Shown: positions 19,106 through 28,232, numbered from the stretch's first letter. The stretch is 64,000 nucleotides of DNA from Lachnospiraceae bacterium KM106-2 (GCA_009731425.1 AP018794.1:4389501-4453500); one strand, 5' to 3'. Notes: generated by a model not told the origin, from the sequence alone. Translations and numbers: made by a program.

Positions 19106-20575
19106 GTGAGTAAGAGAATACAAAAAATTATATTATTAGGTTTATGCCTATTACTACTGACTTCATGTAAAAGTACGCCAGAGGATGCGGTAGTCATTAA
19201 GAAAGATAGTGATAAGGTCATCCAAAAAGCAGCAGAAAACTCTGGAAAGGCTTATACGGCTCCGGATAAAATGAAACAGACATTAGAAAATAAAACAAAA
19301 AATCTTTCTGTTTCCATTGATGTGGACGTTAAAATGAAGAAAAATATTGACTATCCAGTAGTTGAGGTTGAAAAAAGAGAATTCACACAAGAGGAAGCAG
19401 ATCGATATCTTGATACCTTCATTGGAAAAAAAACATTTTATAAGGTTCCAGAGGATTGGACGAAATCAGAGATTGAAAATCGAATCATTGAGTTGAAGAA
19501 GATGCTTGCAGACGATAAGGACGCAGTAGCCGATAATGGAAAGAAAGTAAGTACTGTAATCAAAGACTTACGTAAGAAAATGGATACTGCACCAAAAGAA
19601 GATCCAGTTGAGAATGCAAGTAAGAAATTTATTGCTTCTGGACAACAAGGTGGAAAGAGAATCTTTGGATATTGTAATGAGGAAGATGGAAGAAAAGCAT
19701 ATCTATCTATCTCCAATAGTTGTGATGGAAATACGGTAGAAGCGATCTACACTAGATTCGAAAATGAAAATCAGGAAGATTATACGTCTATAAATACATC
19801 GGACTATACTTCTAATATCAAGTTTGAAAAGTTGAAATTAAGTAAAGATGATGCAGAAACGGAAGCGGTTGACTTATTAAATAAACTGCAGATTAAGGGA
19901 TTTGAGCCTAGAAAAGTAAGCCTAGCAATTGATTCTGATACAGCAGCAACATATAATAATACAAAGAAAAAAGCTACTGTTAAGACTGCTTACATGGTAC
20001 TGTTTACAAAGAGTTATAATGGTATGCCTGCAGTGGTTCAAGATACTATCGGAACGGTTTCACGTATGAATGGAAAAAGTATTGAAACCATTGAAGGAAA
20101 GGCAGATCTAAAAGGAACTGATGAACAAGATGTGGATGAGGAATATGCAAAACAGTGGTATTATGAAACAGTAGCTGTATTTATTGATGATTCAGGTATT
20201 GTAGGATTTCATTATCAATCGCCTTCCAATATCTCCAAAGTGGTAACAAAAAGCAGCTCTCTTCTTGCTTTCCAGGATGTTGAGAAGATCATCAAGAAAA
20301 TGATGCTTGTTAAATATCAAGTTGCAGATGAAGCAAAGATGACCATTAAGGGAAAGAGATTGGAACTTTCCTTAGCAAGAATTAAAGAAAAAAATCAGGA
20401 TGCTAAGGGAATCTTCGTACCGGTTTGGACTTTATATGGCGATACAGTTGTTTATTACGATAAGAATAAGACAGGACCAAAGGATGAACAGGAAAAGGCT
20501 GTTAATACGGAAATCCTTTCAATCAATGCAGTGGATGGCAGTATGATCCATCTAAACGAATTTGATGAAGATTAG
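19106..20575 (+). CDS. Lipoprotein, second of three paralogues
   Basis: 489 residues. The GTG at 19106 is preceded by GGAGGGA at seven bases and gives a clean lipoprotein signal (lipobox LTSC, Cys21); the earlier in-frame ATG codons at 19085 and 19091 overlap the ribosome binding site. It is collinear with the first paralogue over its whole length (YPVVEVEKREFT, NSCDGNTVEAIYTRF, VFIDDSGIVGFHYQSP, INAVDGS). The close similarity and the 24-base gap point to tandem duplication. A partial terminator follows it. Confidence 0.75.
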   Translation: MSKRIQKIILLGLCLLLLTSCKSTPEDAVVIKKDSDKVIQKAAENSGKAYTAPDKMKQTLENKTKNLSVSIDVDVKMKKNIDYPVVEVEKREFTQEEADRYLDTFIGKKTFYKVPEDWTKSEIENRIIELKKMLADDKDAVADNGKKVSTVIKDLRKKMDTAPKEDPVENASKKFIASGQQGGKRIFGYCNEEDGRKAYLSISNSCDGNTVEAIYTRFENENQEDYTSINTSDYTSNIKFEKLKLSKDDAETEAVDLLNKLQIKGFEPRKVSLAIDSDTAATYNNTKKKATVKTAYMVLFTKSYNGMPAVVQDTIGTVSRMNGKSIETIEGKADLKGTDEQDVDEEYAKQWYYETVAVFIDDSGIVGFHYQSPSNISKVVTKSSSLLAFQDVEKIIKKMMLVKYQVADEAKMTIKGKRLELSLARIKEKNQDAKGIFVPVWTLYGDTVVYYDKNKTGPKDEQEKAVNTEILSINAVDGSMIHLNEFDED

Positions 20576-20587
20576 TTTATAAGGAGT

Positions 20588-20621
20588 GAGGACTATAGGA
20601 GATAACTATAGCCCTCTTTTT
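20588..20621 (+). terminator. Attenuating hairpin between paralogues 2 and 3
   Basis: GAGGACTATAG (20588-20598) pairs with CTATAGCCCTC (20606-20616) with one mismatch, and five T follow. No new promoter is evident before the third lipoprotein gene, so this probably lowers rather than ends expression. Confidence 0.6.
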
Positions 20622-20647
20622 CCAGTTTTATAATAAGGAGGATAGGA

Positions 20648-22114
20648 ATGAGGAAATTAAGAATTAGACGTATGGGATTACTCTTTGGGGTAATTAGTCT
20701 GAGCTTCTTAGCTGTGGCATGTAAAATGAGAACAGATACGACTGGGGTTAAGAAGGTAAAAGATAATTCATTGATCCAGAAAGCAAAGGGATCATCTCTT
20801 AACAACAAGAAGGAGAAAGGTCGCAAAATATACAGCATTAAAGATACATTTAGTAACAGTAAGAAAGATTTAAAGGTGAAGTTAGATCTGACAACGCATA
20901 TTAATATGGGAAAAGCTTATTCGGTTGTTGGAGTAAAGCAACGAAAAGTTACGCAGCAAGAAGCAAAAAACTTTTTAGATTATTTTATCGGAAAAGAAGA
21001 GTTCTATCGGTTATCGGATCAGATAACGAAGCAAGACTACATAACATATCGGGATGATTTGAAAAAGAACTATGATCCGATGGAAGAGAGTGGAATTGGA
21101 GAAAAAACAATTGGGGAAGAGATCGCTCTATTAAATAAAGAGATTAAAAATGCACCGGATGAGGTTACAGAAGAGATAGCAGATAGAAAGTTAACTGAGA
21201 ACCACGGTGTGAGCTCAATTGAGGGATATGTTAAAAATAAGGATGGTAGGAAGAAGTATTTGTTAATTCGTAACTTTCGATATAAGAATCAAGTCAGTGT
21301 AACTTATACTAATTTTCCTAAGGCAGACGATTTTGCTTACTACGATATGGAGGGAATCTCTTGTGAGAAGAAGAGAAAACAGCTTCCAAAGATAACAAAA
21401 AAAGATGCCCAAGAGAAGGCATGGGAAGTTCTAAACGCCCTTCATATGGATGGTAAAGATACTTATGGAATCAAGAGTGTAAAAGAAGCTTACAGTGCAT
21501 TAGATTCTGATGTTTTAAGAGATTCTTCGAAAAAGATTCCAATTTCTTATCTAGTCACATTTACAAGAAAAGTAAATGGAAAGGCATCTAATTTAGATGG
21601 GGCATTTTTAGCGATTGATAACCTACGTCATGACCGAGTATACCAAGCAATGACTGATAAGTATAGTGAGGCTGATTCTAGTAGCACTGAGGAGCCTTGG
21701 AAGTTGGAGACAATCTCAGTTCTGATCAATGATTCTGGAGTGATCGGATTTAACTGGAACTCCCCATGTGAGGAAGTAGAGACATTAGTAAAAGATAGTA
21801 AGCTAATGCCATTTGATCAAATTACAAAGATATTAAGAAAGATGATCTTACTGAGTAATCAACCTACCGAGAAGGGTGTCAGCTATGAATTAGATTGTGA
21901 TAAGATGACCTTAGGATATGAACGGATTATCGGAAAGGATGATGCAAAGACAGCACTTTATGTTCCCGCATGGAAGGTATGGGGAAATGTAAAGGTAGAT
22001 TATAAGAATGAATATGATCTACCTTCGCTAAATATGTATCAGAGTATTTTAACGATCAACGCAGTGGATGGATCGATCATAGAAGAGAATAAGTTAGCCG
22101 ATGCAGTCGGATAA
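20648..22114 (+). CDS. Lipoprotein, third and most diverged paralogue
   Basis: 488 residues, lipobox AVAC (Cys25), AAGGAGG site before the ATG. It keeps the family's landmarks in order: YSVVGVKQRKVT near residue 97, RNFRYKNQVSVTYTNFP near 210, VLINDSGVIGFNWNSP near 360 and INAVDGSIIEE at the end. The conserved Ser-Cys before the central Gly-Asn of its siblings is lost (FRYKNQ here). A strong terminator follows, so the three lipoproteins form one unit and the ABC genes another. Confidence 0.72.
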   Translation: MRKLRIRRMGLLFGVISLSFLAVACKMRTDTTGVKKVKDNSLIQKAKGSSLNNKKEKGRKIYSIKDTFSNSKKDLKVKLDLTTHINMGKAYSVVGVKQRKVTQQEAKNFLDYFIGKEEFYRLSDQITKQDYITYRDDLKKNYDPMEESGIGEKTIGEEIALLNKEIKNAPDEVTEEIADRKLTENHGVSSIEGYVKNKDGRKKYLLIRNFRYKNQVSVTYTNFPKADDFAYYDMEGISCEKKRKQLPKITKKDAQEKAWEVLNALHMDGKDTYGIKSVKEAYSALDSDVLRDSSKKIPISYLVTFTRKVNGKASNLDGAFLAIDNLRHDRVYQAMTDKYSEADSSSTEEPWKLETISVLINDSGVIGFNWNSPCEEVETLVKDSKLMPFDQITKILRKMILLSNQPTEKGVSYELDCDKMTLGYERIIGKDDAKTALYVPAWKVWGNVKVDYKNEYDLPSLNMYQSILTINAVDGSIIEENKLADAVG

Positions 22115-22123
22115 AATAAGAAA

Positions 22124-22157
22124 AGAGAGTCTCGCGAAAGCGGGGCTCTCTTTTTTT
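22124..22157 (+). terminator. Rho-independent terminator
   Basis: Twelve-base stem with G-U pairs (22124-22135 with 22140-22151) capped by GAAA, then a T-run. It ends the lipoprotein operon ten bases after the last stop codon. Confidence 0.85.
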
Positions 22158-22197
22158 ATGGAAAATGCACTCACTTAAAAGGAGTGTTTCGACATAC

Positions 22198-22252
22198 TTT
22201 ACAGTTTGTTTACAATCTTATGAATACTTAATGAATCATTGTCGAGTAAAAT
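22198..22252 (+). promoter_or_regulatory. Compound operator/promoter B upstream of the ABC transporter operon
   Basis: TTTACA (22198), N5, TTTACA (22209), N5, ATGAATAC (22220), N3, ATGAA (22231), N11, -10 TAAAAT (22247-22252). Every element and every spacer length matches operator A at 17574. Expected transcription start is near 22259, which excludes the ATG at 22259 as a start codon. Confidence 0.75.
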
Positions 22253-22285
22253 AACTCTATGTTAGGGGAAAGAAGGAAGATGAAG

Positions 22286-23047
22286 ATGCGAGCCGTAATT
22301 ACAGATTTAAAGACGACACTTAGCTCATCCAAGTTCATCCTGGCGGTTATTGTCTGTGTTGTTACATTAATCATTGCTTCTGCCAATGATTTATACGTGG
22401 TATTTACTTCGAAGGAGGACATTAAGCATGGAATTCATGGAACGATCGCGCTTAGTGCGATCCGATCTGATCTGATCGTTCTGATCCTGCCGGTGTTGTG
22501 TGCGATACCGTATGCAACTAGATTTGTTGAAGATATTAAAAGTCATTTCGTTATTCAGTATCTTCCAAGGGCAGGAGTAAAGGAATATATCCTTGGTAAG
22601 ATTGTTGTATCAATCTTATCTGGTGGTCTGGTTCTTTTGCTTGGAATCCTGATCTACTTCGGATTACTATGTATTGTCGTTATGCCTATGGAAACAAAGT
22701 TGTTATATGGAGAACAGGAAGTATCATATATAGGGAATGTTATTTCTCATGCGCTCTGTTATGCTTGCTCCGGTGGTTTCTGGGCATTGTTTGGTTTTAC
22801 ACTTGGAAGCATTTCGATGAATAAGTATATGTGTTATGCATCAGGCTTTATCGGTTATTACATATTAATCATTCTAAAGGAACGATATTTTAGGGAGTAT
22901 CACATGTTTTATCCTAAGGAGTGGTTAAATCCAGGGAGTAATTTTTCATTTGGAATGTTAGGTGTATTTGTGATCTTAGTTGAGATATGTGTATTACTTG
23001 GTTTGATTTTTGCAGTATATGCGAAGAGGAGGCTAATCAGTGAATAG
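22286..23047 (+). CDS. Integral membrane protein, ABC-2-like permease 1
   Basis: About 253 residues with roughly six membrane helices (for example FILAVIVCVVTLIIA, LIVLILPVLCAIPYA, 'ILSGGLVLLLGILIYFGLL', LGVFVILVEICVLLGLIF). The pattern fits a permease of a bacterial ABC-2 exporter; no enzymatic motif is visible. I chose the ATG at 22286 because the AGAAGGA site lies eight bases before it; 22280 is possible. The stop overlaps the GTG of the next gene, so the two permeases are translated together and probably form a heterodimer. Confidence 0.75.
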   Translation: MRAVITDLKTTLSSSKFILAVIVCVVTLIIASANDLYVVFTSKEDIKHGIHGTIALSAIRSDLIVLILPVLCAIPYATRFVEDIKSHFVIQYLPRAGVKEYILGKIVVSILSGGLVLLLGILIYFGLLCIVVMPMETKLLYGEQEVSYIGNVISHALCYACSGGFWALFGFTLGSISMNKYMCYASGFIGYYILIILKERYFREYHMFYPKEWLNPGSNFSFGMLGVFVILVEICVLLGLIFAVYAKRRLISE

Positions 23048-23936
23048 TATAAAACAGATATTTACTGTAGTTGCTTACAATTTTAGAGGATGGCATAAAA
23101 ACTTAAGAATTATTATAACGTTTTTACTTACTTTTATTTTGTGCTTTTTGTTATGTGATAAAGTATTAGTCTTTGCTGATAAGACAGGTACTATATTGCA
23201 GATATTTGAACCTTTTATCTGGACATTTGGAGATAGCAACTCTGTCCTGCTGATCAGTGTTTTATTAATGCTATTATTTGTGGATATGCCATTTATCAGT
23301 ACTGCAACGCCTTTCTATTTGATGCGGACAACTAGAAAGATCTGGTTGATCGGTCAAGGAGTATACATAGTTATCGCAACACTAATCGACTTGCTCTTTA
23401 TCTTACTTTCGACTGCAGTCCTCTGCATGGGGAATTCCTTTATTGGAAACCAGTGGAGTGATGCTGCGGCTACATTAGGATACAGCGGACTTGGTAAGAA
23501 AATAGCAGTGCCGGCACTTGTTAAGACGTTAGAGATGTCGACGCCGTATGAAGCAACATTAGCAATCTTCTTATTGATCCTTCTTTATACATTATTTATG
23601 GTTTTTATCATGTTGTTATTTAATATTATGAAAGGCCCTTTATGGGGGAACATTTCAGTTATCGTTTTTAGCTTATATGGGTTTTTATTAAAACCTACCT
23701 TCTTTATCAATGTTCTTAAACTGCCTCAAGCATTAATTTATAAGGCAAATGTATTAGTTGGCTGGATTTCACCGTTAAATCATGCAACCTATCATATGCA
23801 TAACTTTGGATACGATGAATTACCAACGTTAAAAGATACCTATGTGTTCTTCACAATAGGAATCTTAGTCTGCTTCTTTCTTACGCTGCTAAGAATGAAG
23901 AAGTACAATTTTAACTTTACAGGAACGGAGGAATAG
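23040..23936 (+). CDS. Integral membrane protein, ABC-2-like permease 2
   Basis: 298 residues, about six helices (IIITFLLTFILCFLLC near the N-terminus, 'SVLLISVLLMLLFVDMPF', IVIATLIDLLFILLSTAVL, 'LAIFLLILLYTLFMVFIMLL', and a last one near 265-283). GTG start overlapping the end of permease 1 by eight bases, with GAGGAGG upstream. It ends two bases before the first ATPase gene. The membrane partner in the four-gene ABC unit. Confidence 0.75.
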   Translation: MNSIKQIFTVVAYNFRGWHKNLRIIITFLLTFILCFLLCDKVLVFADKTGTILQIFEPFIWTFGDSNSVLLISVLLMLLFVDMPFISTATPFYLMRTTRKIWLIGQGVYIVIATLIDLLFILLSTAVLCMGNSFIGNQWSDAAATLGYSGLGKKIAVPALVKTLEMSTPYEATLAIFLLILLYTLFMVFIMLLFNIMKGPLWGNISVIVFSLYGFLLKPTFFINVLKLPQALIYKANVLVGWISPLNHATYHMHNFGYDELPTLKDTYVFFTIGILVCFFLTLLRMKKYNFNFTGTEE

Positions 23937-23938
23937 AC

Positions 23939-24580
23939 ATGGATGTAGCAATCGGTGTAAAGGATATTGTTAAAACATTCGGAAGTGAAACTGTTTTAAA
24001 AGGAATCACACATGATTTTGAGCAGGGTAAAATACATGGAATCGTTGGAAATAACGGAAGTGGTAAGACAGTTTTAATGAAATGCATCTGTGGTTTTATT
24101 GTTCCAACGAAAGGAAAAGTTTATGTGAATTATAAACAGATTGGTAAAGATGTTGACTTTCCGCAGAATATGGGAATTATCATTGAGACACCAGGATTTC
24201 TTCCAGGTGTCTCAGGAATGAAAAATCTAGAGATACTTGCTTCTTTGAAAAAGAAGATCAACAAATCAGTGATTATCGATACTTTAAATCGTGTCGGATT
24301 AGATCCTAATATGAAAAAGCCCGTAAATAAGTACTCATTAGGAATGAGGCAGAGACTCGGTATCGCACAGGCGATCATGGAGAATCCATCTATCCTGATA
24401 TTAGATGAACCATTTAATGGGCTAGATAAGAACGGTGTGAAGCATATTAGAAATTTAATTAAAGAGTTAAGAGAACAAGGAAAGACAATTATTCTAGCCA
24501 GTCATAATCAAGTTGATATTGATGAGTTATGTGATACGGTATGTGAGATGGATGGCGGAATATTGAGTGTGGTGAGATGA
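23939..24580 (+). CDS. ABC transporter ATP-binding protein, canonical
   Basis: 213 residues with Walker A 'GNNGSGKTVLMK', Q-loop region, signature YSLGMRQRLGIAQ, Walker B LILDEPFNGLD and switch His (ASHNQ). All catalytic residues are present. Its similarity is to the CcmA/bacitracin-type exporter ATPases. The stop overlaps the start of the second ATPase gene (ATGA). Probably the active half of an asymmetric pair. Confidence 0.9.
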   Translation: MDVAIGVKDIVKTFGSETVLKGITHDFEQGKIHGIVGNNGSGKTVLMKCICGFIVPTKGKVYVNYKQIGKDVDFPQNMGIIIETPGFLPGVSGMKNLEILASLKKKINKSVIIDTLNRVGLDPNMKKPVNKYSLGMRQRLGIAQAIMENPSILILDEPFNGLDKNGVKHIRNLIKELREQGKTIILASHNQVDIDELCDTVCEMDGGILSVVR

Positions 24581-25260
24581 CAATGAGTGGAATTGAATTA
24601 GAAAATGTGATTAAGATGTTTGAGCCGGATATCCGTGCAGTCAATGGTGTTAGCTTATCCATTGAGCCAGGTAGTTTTGTTGAAATTTATGGTTCGAGAA
24701 GCTGTGGAAAGACGACACTGATGAAGTTGATGAGCGGTGTGTTAAGACCGAGTGAGGGAAGTATTCAAATATTTGATGAAATGATAAGCGAGCAATCCGA
24801 TCGGGATAATGCTCGTTTTAGAAATAAAATGATCGGTATTGTTAATCGGGTACCCGTACTAGTAAAAGAGATGACGGTACTTCAGAATGTAGCGTTACCA
24901 CTTAAGATGAGAGGTGTTCCAAGCAAAGAGGCAAAGCAAGCTGCCATGGAATTACTAGAGGATATGGGATTGTTCAAATATCAGTCTTATAAGGAGAGTC
25001 AGCTAAATCAGTTTGAAAAGTATTTAATTTGTCTGGCAACTGAACTTATTAAGAAACCAAAATTATTACTATGCGATGATGTTTTGAGTGCATTGACTAG
25101 CAGGCAGAAAGAAATCTATAGGAATTTATTACATTCCGTATACCATATTAAGGATTTGACTGTTGTTTATTTTTCTGGTGAGTACGATGAGAGTTTGGCA
25201 ATTACAAATTCCTATAAAATGCATTATGGATGTCTAAATTACGAGGAGGAATTGGTATGA
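24577..25260 (+). CDS. ABC transporter ATP-binding protein, degenerate
   Basis: 227 residues. Walker A is intact ('GSRSCGKTTLMKL'), but the signature LSGGQ is replaced by LNQFE and Walker B reads LLLCDDVLSAL, with Asp where the catalytic Glu should be; the switch His is replaced ('VVYFSGEYDE'). Such halves occur in heterodimeric transporters with one active site. ATGA overlap with the canonical ATPase gene shows translational coupling. Its own stop overlaps the start of the exported protein gene in the same way. Confidence 0.85.
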   Translation: MTMSGIELENVIKMFEPDIRAVNGVSLSIEPGSFVEIYGSRSCGKTTLMKLMSGVLRPSEGSIQIFDEMISEQSDRDNARFRNKMIGIVNRVPVLVKEMTVLQNVALPLKMRGVPSKEAKQAAMELLEDMGLFKYQSYKESQLNQFEKYLICLATELIKKPKLLLCDDVLSALTSRQKEIYRNLLHSVYHIKDLTVVYFSGEYDESLAITNSYKMHYGCLNYEEELV

Positions 25261-27155
25261 AGCGAAGAATTACAGAACTCATTGCGGTAGTACTGGTATT
25301 GACAATGATTTGTTCCATGACAGTTAGCGCAGCGGATAAGGATAGTAACGAATCACCATCGCCATCATCTAGTGCAAGTGATAATGTGGTACAGGAATCC
25401 GGCGGCGATTCGATCTTTGACGTAGATGAAAGTAATATCTACAGTGGAATGCAGATGGCTTATCAAGATGGATATATACCAACCGTTTCAAATGGTAAAG
25501 TTACCATTGTATTGCCATTGATCACAGATAAGAAAATAAAAAATAATAAGATATCTGTATCAGTGGATCTAGGAGATAGTTCATCTTGTCCTTTTGTTTA
25601 TAAGAACTATAAACATAATTATTATGCTCAGAATAATATGATCAATAACGGTTCCGGTGTTTGTCCATCTTATTTAGTTGCGATTACACTTGATCTGAAG
25701 AATAAGAGAGTAAACGGATCTTATCCGGTCAGCTTAAACATTTCAGGAAAAGATTCAGATAGTAACAATTTCAGTCAACAGTTTAGCATCTATACCATGA
25801 TCACAGATGGAATCGATGATCAGGCAACCCCATCACCATCGCCTACGCCAGCTGAAACTCCAGAACCAAATGACAAACCATTTTCCATTGATACGAGTCA
25901 TATATATTCAGGAATGGGAACCTCATATAGTAAAGGATATCGTCCTGTAATCTCAAATGGGGCTGTAGACGTTATTTTACCGATCCATTCGGCTATTAAA
26001 CTAAAAAATGGTGAAGTGAGAGCAAGTGCTGATTTAGGATCTACATCAGCTTCTCCATTTAAATTCTCCAATAATGAAAAGGTGATCAAAAAGGAAAAAG
26101 GAAAGAATCTATATGTGATTAAATTTCATTTGCCATTGGAGAAAAAGAGAAAGAATGGCTCCTATCCGGTCGATATAAAAGTACAGGCTATGAATGAGAA
26201 TAATCAAAATGTGACTCAGACTTTTAGCGTGTATATTACGATCACAGATGAGATAATAAAGGCGACACCAGCTCCAACGAAGAAGCCAAAGGAGAAACCA
26301 AGTTTTTCGCCTAAAGTAGTGGTAGATCGATATGAATTCGATAAGAAAGAGATCACAGCAGGAAAAGAGTTTAGTGTTAAGGTATATCTTAAAAATACAA
26401 GTAAGTCATTGGGAATACGTAATATGACGGTATCAACCGCATGTGATAATAATGGCTTTGAATTACTAGATAATAGTAATGTATATTACATAAACAGTCT
26501 GGCAAGAGGAGGGGAGACATCCATTACTCTTCACTATAAAACGGATTGTAATATCGCATCCAATCAGTATAAATTAGAGCTTTCTATGAACTATGCTTCA
26601 GAGAAAGGTTCTACAGAATCGGCACAGGGAAGTGTGTTTGTTAGAGTAAAGCAGGCACTTAAGGTGGAAGGTGAGTGCAAGGATTTCCCTCAAGAGGCAG
26701 AAGCTGGGGATAATGTACCGTATACGGTAGCAGTAATGAACTTAAGTCGATCTAAAATTTATAATGTTAGATGTAATATTAAAGGCGATGGATTTGAAGA
26801 GAAGGCAACGGGTTTTATCGGTGACATGGATCCAGGAAGTAGTCAAAGTAGTGAGATGCAAGTGCTTGTCGTACCTTTACCGATCACAGATGGGCAAAAA
26901 GAGAGTGAACAATATGGTTATGCAAATGCCACGATTACGATCAAATATGAAGATCAAGATGGACATGAGTATAAGAAAGAAACTGATGTTGGATTAGAGA
27001 TTACTGCCCCATCAGCAATTAAAGGTGGAGATTCTTCGAATAAAGGAAATGGACAGTGGAAGATTACCGTTGGCATCTTAGCAGTGGTTGCAATCGGAGC
27101 AGGAGTAGGGACTACGATTTATATTCGCCGTAGGAGGCTGATACATGAATCTTAA
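25257..27155 (+). CDS. Exported Ig-like (COG1361/NEW3-type) membrane-anchored protein
   Basis: 632 residues: signal peptide (cleavage after VSA near residue 25), two tandem repeats of about 150 residues opening with 'NIYSGMQMAYQDGYIPTVSN' and HIYSGMGTSYSKGYRPVISN, Pro/Thr linkers after each, then two Ig-like domains of the type that begins 'YEFDKKEITAGKEFSVKVYL', a C-terminal helix (VGILAVVAIGAGVGTTIYI) and an RRRR tail. It therefore faces outward and is anchored at the C-terminus. The ATG at 25257 overlaps the preceding stop (ATGA), after GAGGAATT. Similar proteins accompany ABC exporters in Clostridia; an accessory or substrate-capturing role is inference. Confidence 0.75.
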   Translation: MKRRITELIAVVLVLTMICSMTVSAADKDSNESPSPSSSASDNVVQESGGDSIFDVDESNIYSGMQMAYQDGYIPTVSNGKVTIVLPLITDKKIKNNKISVSVDLGDSSSCPFVYKNYKHNYYAQNNMINNGSGVCPSYLVAITLDLKNKRVNGSYPVSLNISGKDSDSNNFSQQFSIYTMITDGIDDQATPSPSPTPAETPEPNDKPFSIDTSHIYSGMGTSYSKGYRPVISNGAVDVILPIHSAIKLKNGEVRASADLGSTSASPFKFSNNEKVIKKEKGKNLYVIKFHLPLEKKRKNGSYPVDIKVQAMNENNQNVTQTFSVYITITDEIIKATPAPTKKPKEKPSFSPKVVVDRYEFDKKEITAGKEFSVKVYLKNTSKSLGIRNMTVSTACDNNGFELLDNSNVYYINSLARGGETSITLHYKTDCNIASNQYKLELSMNYASEKGSTESAQGSVFVRVKQALKVEGECKDFPQEAEAGDNVPYTVAVMNLSRSKIYNVRCNIKGDGFEEKATGFIGDMDPGSSQSSEMQVLVVPLPITDGQKESEQYGYANATITIKYEDQDGHEYKKETDVGLEITAPSAIKGGDSSNKGNGQWKITVGILAVVAIGAGVGTTIYIRRRRLIHES

Positions 27156-28224
27156 ATGTAAATGTTCCATAGCAGCAAAATGGATCTACCGATATCAATT
27201 GGTAATCCTATTTATCACGATCAGTTTTGTGTGTCTTTGTTATGGTGCAACCTTGTATCAGTCGTTGGAGAAGCAGAAGAATGCCCCATTTGAATTAAAG
27301 GCTGTTTATAGTGGGAAAGATGGAATTACGGATCAGCTTCTCTCAAAAATAAATCAGGTAAAGGGAATAAAAGGAGTAACCATTGTACAAAAACAATCAG
27401 CTAAGGTCATGTTTGGTGAATATGAGATCCAGGCTAATATTGTCGGCGTAAATGCCTCTTATCTTAATGTAGCATTGAGTGAGGGAAGCTGTTTTAAGGA
27501 TTCTGATTCATCCGTTCGGTTAATGGTTAATAAGGCTGCATTAGTTAAATTGATGTGTTCTAGCGAAGATAATGCTGGAGATAAGAAGGTACCGGATATA
27601 AGTAAAGAGAAGTGGTTAAGTAAGCCCGTCAGTGTTCAATTAGCTGGGACGAATCATAAAGTAACCGGAAGTATCTGTGGTATCCTGGCGCAAGAGAGCG
27701 CTACTCCGCAAATTTATATGACCAATAGTTGTCTTGATCAGCTGTCAAAAGCAAAGAAAGATGGAAAAGAAAAGATTACGAGTCCAGATACGATCCATGT
27801 TCGCACTGAGAATATTGGAAAGAGTGATCAGGTTAGTCAGGAAATTGCAGAACTGGGATTTAGCGCATCTAATCTGAATCAATCCTTACTTCAGAGTTGG
27901 AAGTTGCTTGAACAAAAGGAAAAGATGTATGGATTACTTGGATTATTATCTATGGCAGCAGGAATCATCGTATTTCATTTATTTATGAAGATGCAAAGGA
28001 TAAACGAAGCGGATCAATATCTTCGTTTAAGAGAAGCGGGAGCAAGTAAAGAAGATTTATTTCTCATTGAATTGATAGAAATCATAATGGTAAGTCTTAT
28101 TGTAATAATACTGGGGAGTATTTTCATGATAATAACGCGTACCCTGTTTTATTCAGTCACATGTCTGATCATCTTGCTGATCGGAATTGCTGTGACTGCT
28201 ATGAACTTGATGTTCGTACAATAG
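27145..28224 (+). CDS. FtsX/MacB-like permease half protein
   Basis: 359 residues: one N-terminal helix (LVILFITISFVCLCYGATLY), an extracytoplasmic MacB-PCD-like domain of about 225 residues, and three C-terminal helices (GLLGLLSMAAGIIVFHLF, 'LIEIIMVSLIVIILGSIFM', VTCLIILLIGIAVTAM). That is the FtsX topology, with REAGASKEDLFLIE matching the coupling loop typical of such permeases. Its start overlaps the previous gene by 11 bases. A bidirectional terminator follows, so it closes the operon that begins at 22286. Confidence 0.75.
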   Translation: MNLKCKCSIAAKWIYRYQLVILFITISFVCLCYGATLYQSLEKQKNAPFELKAVYSGKDGITDQLLSKINQVKGIKGVTIVQKQSAKVMFGEYEIQANIVGVNASYLNVALSEGSCFKDSDSSVRLMVNKAALVKLMCSSEDNAGDKKVPDISKEKWLSKPVSVQLAGTNHKVTGSICGILAQESATPQIYMTNSCLDQLSKAKKDGKEKITSPDTIHVRTENIGKSDQVSQEIAELGFSASNLNQSLLQSWKLLEQKEKMYGLLGLLSMAAGIIVFHLFMKMQRINEADQYLRLREAGASKEDLFLIELIEIIMVSLIVIILGSIFMIITRTLFYSVTCLIILLIGIAVTAMNLMFVQ

Positions 28225-28232
28225 AAAAATGA

